DNA of 7,680 nt, taken from Candidatus Gastranaerophilales bacterium. Lineage in GTDB: Bacteria > Cyanobacteriota > Vampirovibrionia > Gastranaerophilales > Gastranaerophilaceae. Within the stretch, counting starts at the first letter, position 1; every line of letters begins with the position of its first letter. Where the stretch lies: assembly GCA_947625445.1 (NCBI GenBank), contig CANQOM010000071.1:1-7680 (forward strand), given 5' to 3'. The notes below the pieces were generated by a model. It searched no databases. It was not told the origin of the DNA and saw only the letters and a program-made list of their open reading frames with translations. A program made the translations under genes and the position numbers. Shown piece by piece: positions 6,704 through 7,680 of the stretch.

Positions 6704-7544
6704 CTTTTAATAGCTCCTCAACATATAACGGAAGTGCAAAAGCCCCTTTATGAAGACGGGGACAATAGTATTTTGTTTTTATTTCTTTAAGTTTCCAATT
6801 AACAGAATTTAAATCTTTAATCGGATGATATTTTTTTGAAGCGAATCCAAAAAGCCAGTGCCCTGATGGATATGATGGTATATGTGCTTGATAAACTTTA
6901 CTTATCGGAAATGTTTCAATGATTCTTTTATGCATTCTTTGGCATTGGAAAGCCTCTTCTTCATAAAAAGGACTTTCATTTTGGTTTATCATTATTCCGT
7001 CTTCGTGAAGTGCATTAAAACAATTTCCGTAAAATTCTTTTGTAAAAAGCCCTTCGCCCGGACCAAACGGGTTTGGAGAATCAATAATAATTAAATCATA
7101 TTCATTTGTTTTAGAACGTATAAATCTAAGACCGTCTTCATTATATATATTAACTCTTTCGTCGTTCAGACTTCCTGCGATTTCGGGTATATATTTTCTG
7201 CAGGCTTCAACGAGCAATTGGTCAACTTCAACAACATCTATAAGTGTAATATTATCATATTTAATAAGTTCTCTGACGACTCCTCCGTCGCCCCCGCCTA
7301 TAACCAGAACTTTTTCTACATTTGGATGTACTGCCATCGGGACATGGGTAATCATTTCGTGATATATAAATTCATCTTTTTCCGAAAATAATAAATCTCC
7401 GTCAGTTACCAGTATTTTGCCCATATCTACAGATTCTAATATATCTATCCGTTGAAATTCACTTTCGGCACTAAATAATTGTTTATTTATTCGGATTGAA
7501 AAATTTAAATTATCCGTATGGTTATCTGAATACCATATGTCCAC
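6693..7544 (-). CDS. speE: Spermidine synthase-type aminopropyltransferase
   Basis: A 283-residue cytosolic aminopropyltransferase, full length compared with Bacillus SpeE. An N-terminal beta-hairpin domain (about 1-55) precedes a Rossmann methyltransferase-like domain. The decarboxy-AdoMet site is GGGDGG (83-88, D86), VEVD (105-108, E106) and NEDG (135-138, D137). Amine-site residues by family alignment are Y61 (YHEM), D155 in DSPNP, Q188 and Y225 (SYPSG). The position usually Asp or Glu in the D-x-x-[DE]-P motif is N158, which may affect amine choice. The family transfers aminopropyl from decarboxy-AdoMet to putrescine; some members use agmatine or other amines. No AdoMet decarboxylase is in view. 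Start is GTG at 7544, with AGGAGG nine bases upstream and the expected family N-terminus (DIWYSDNHTDN). It overlaps speA by 23 bp and speB by 11 bp. Confidence 0.93.
   Translation of the reverse strand: MDIWYSDNHTDNLNFSIRINKQLFSAESEFQRIDILESVDMGKILVTDGDLLFSEKDEFIYHEMITHVPMAVHPNVEKVLVIGGGDGGVVRELIKYDNITLIDVVEVDQLLVEACRKYIPEIAGSLNDERVNIYNEDGLRFIRSKTNEYDLIIIDSPNPFGPGEGLFTKEFYGNCFNALHEDGIMINQNESPFYEEEAFQCQRMHKRIIETFPISKVYQAHIPSYPSGHWLFGFASKKYHPIKDLNSVNWKLKEIKTKYYCPRLHKGAFALPLYVEELLKDVE
6714..6719 (-). promoter_or_regulatory. Shine-Dalgarno site of speB, inside speE
   Basis: GAGGAG, read as two Glu codons near the end of speE, lies ten bases before the speB ATG and supports that start. Confidence 0.7.
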
Positions 7545-7680
7545 TCTTTTTAACCTCCTTTATTACATTAATCTTTTCAATTTTTTCATCTTCAGGACCT
7601 GTCATTGAACATCCTTTTTCTTTTGCATATAAAATGTAATCTATAATTTTATCTGTTATTTCTTCTCCCGGAGCAAGAAT
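7522..7680 (-). CDS. speA: Arginine decarboxylase (Orn/Lys/Arg decarboxylase family, aspartate-aminotransferase fold), C-terminal end only
   Basis: An open frame enters from the right edge and runs 52 codons to TAA at 7522-7524. It begins ILAPGEEITDKIIDYI and continues EKGCSMTGPEDEKIEKI. This is the conserved C-terminal domain of fold-type-I Orn/Lys/Arg decarboxylases of the Bacillus SpeA / clostridial kind, including the APGE(E/x)I motif and the closing G-x-x-D segment. The PLP lysine and most of the enzyme lie outside the window. Arginine rather than lysine or ornithine is inferred as substrate because an agmatinase-type gene follows. Arginine decarboxylation gives agmatine, the entry point of the operon. 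The last eight codons overlap speE (23 bp). Cadaverine- or putrescine-forming activity cannot be excluded from the tail alone. Confidence 0.85.
   Translation of the reverse strand: MLAPGEEITDKIIDYILYAKEKGCSMTGPEDEKIEKINVIKEVKKSGHMVFR
7554..7559 (-). promoter_or_regulatory. Shine-Dalgarno site of speE, inside speA
   Basis: AGGAGG (within AAGGAGGTT) lies nine bases before the GTG at 7544. This strong site decides the non-ATG start of speE; it falls within the coding sequence of speA. Confidence 0.85.

Overview
The window is A+T-rich and almost entirely coding. Adjacent genes overlap or are at most 11 bp apart, and no gene-free stretch approaches 300 bases. Purine-rich GGAGG-type ribosome binding sites, the low G+C content and the gene families point to a low-GC, probably gut-associated anaerobe, most likely of the Clostridia/Firmicutes kind. 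Another low-GC gut lineage cannot be excluded. TGA acts as a stop, so the standard bacterial code applies. No mobile element, tRNA, rRNA or CRISPR array is visible.

Left part (1-3499, + strand): the end of a surface-polysaccharide gene cluster. It holds the 3' end of a left-handed beta-helix (hexapeptide-repeat) acyltransferase, a GT2 (GT-A fold) glycosyltransferase and two GT4-like (GT-B fold) glycosyltransferases. The first and second genes overlap by 8 bp, the second and third are 10 bp apart, and the third and fourth overlap by 14 bp at an A8 tract. Together they would add and O-acylate sugars of a capsule, exopolysaccharide or O-antigen-like glycan. The acceptor and donor sugars cannot be read from the sequence.

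Right part (7680-3501, - strand): a compact polyamine operon. In transcription order it contains the 3' end of an arginine decarboxylase (speA-like), an aminopropyltransferase (speE), an agmatinase-type ureohydrolase (speB), a saccharopine-dehydrogenase-like carboxy(nor)spermidine dehydrogenase (CASDH), and a carboxy(nor)spermidine decarboxylase (nspC/CASDC). The simple reading is arginine to agmatine to putrescine, then spermidine through aspartate semialdehyde (CASDH plus CASDC). SpeE offers a second, decarboxy-AdoMet-dependent aminopropylation step, but no AdoMet decarboxylase gene lies in the window. An alternative is aminopropylation of agmatine before SpeB removes urea (the APA or CAPA routes).

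The two clusters converge with one base between their stop codons and no recognisable terminator. Points worth a second look are the two apparent aminopropylation systems in one operon, an Asp/Glu-to-Asn change in the SpeE active-site motif, the A8 tract where losing one base would fuse two glycosyltransferases, and the terminator-less convergent junction. None of these amounts to a clearly new system: the gene families are all recognisable.
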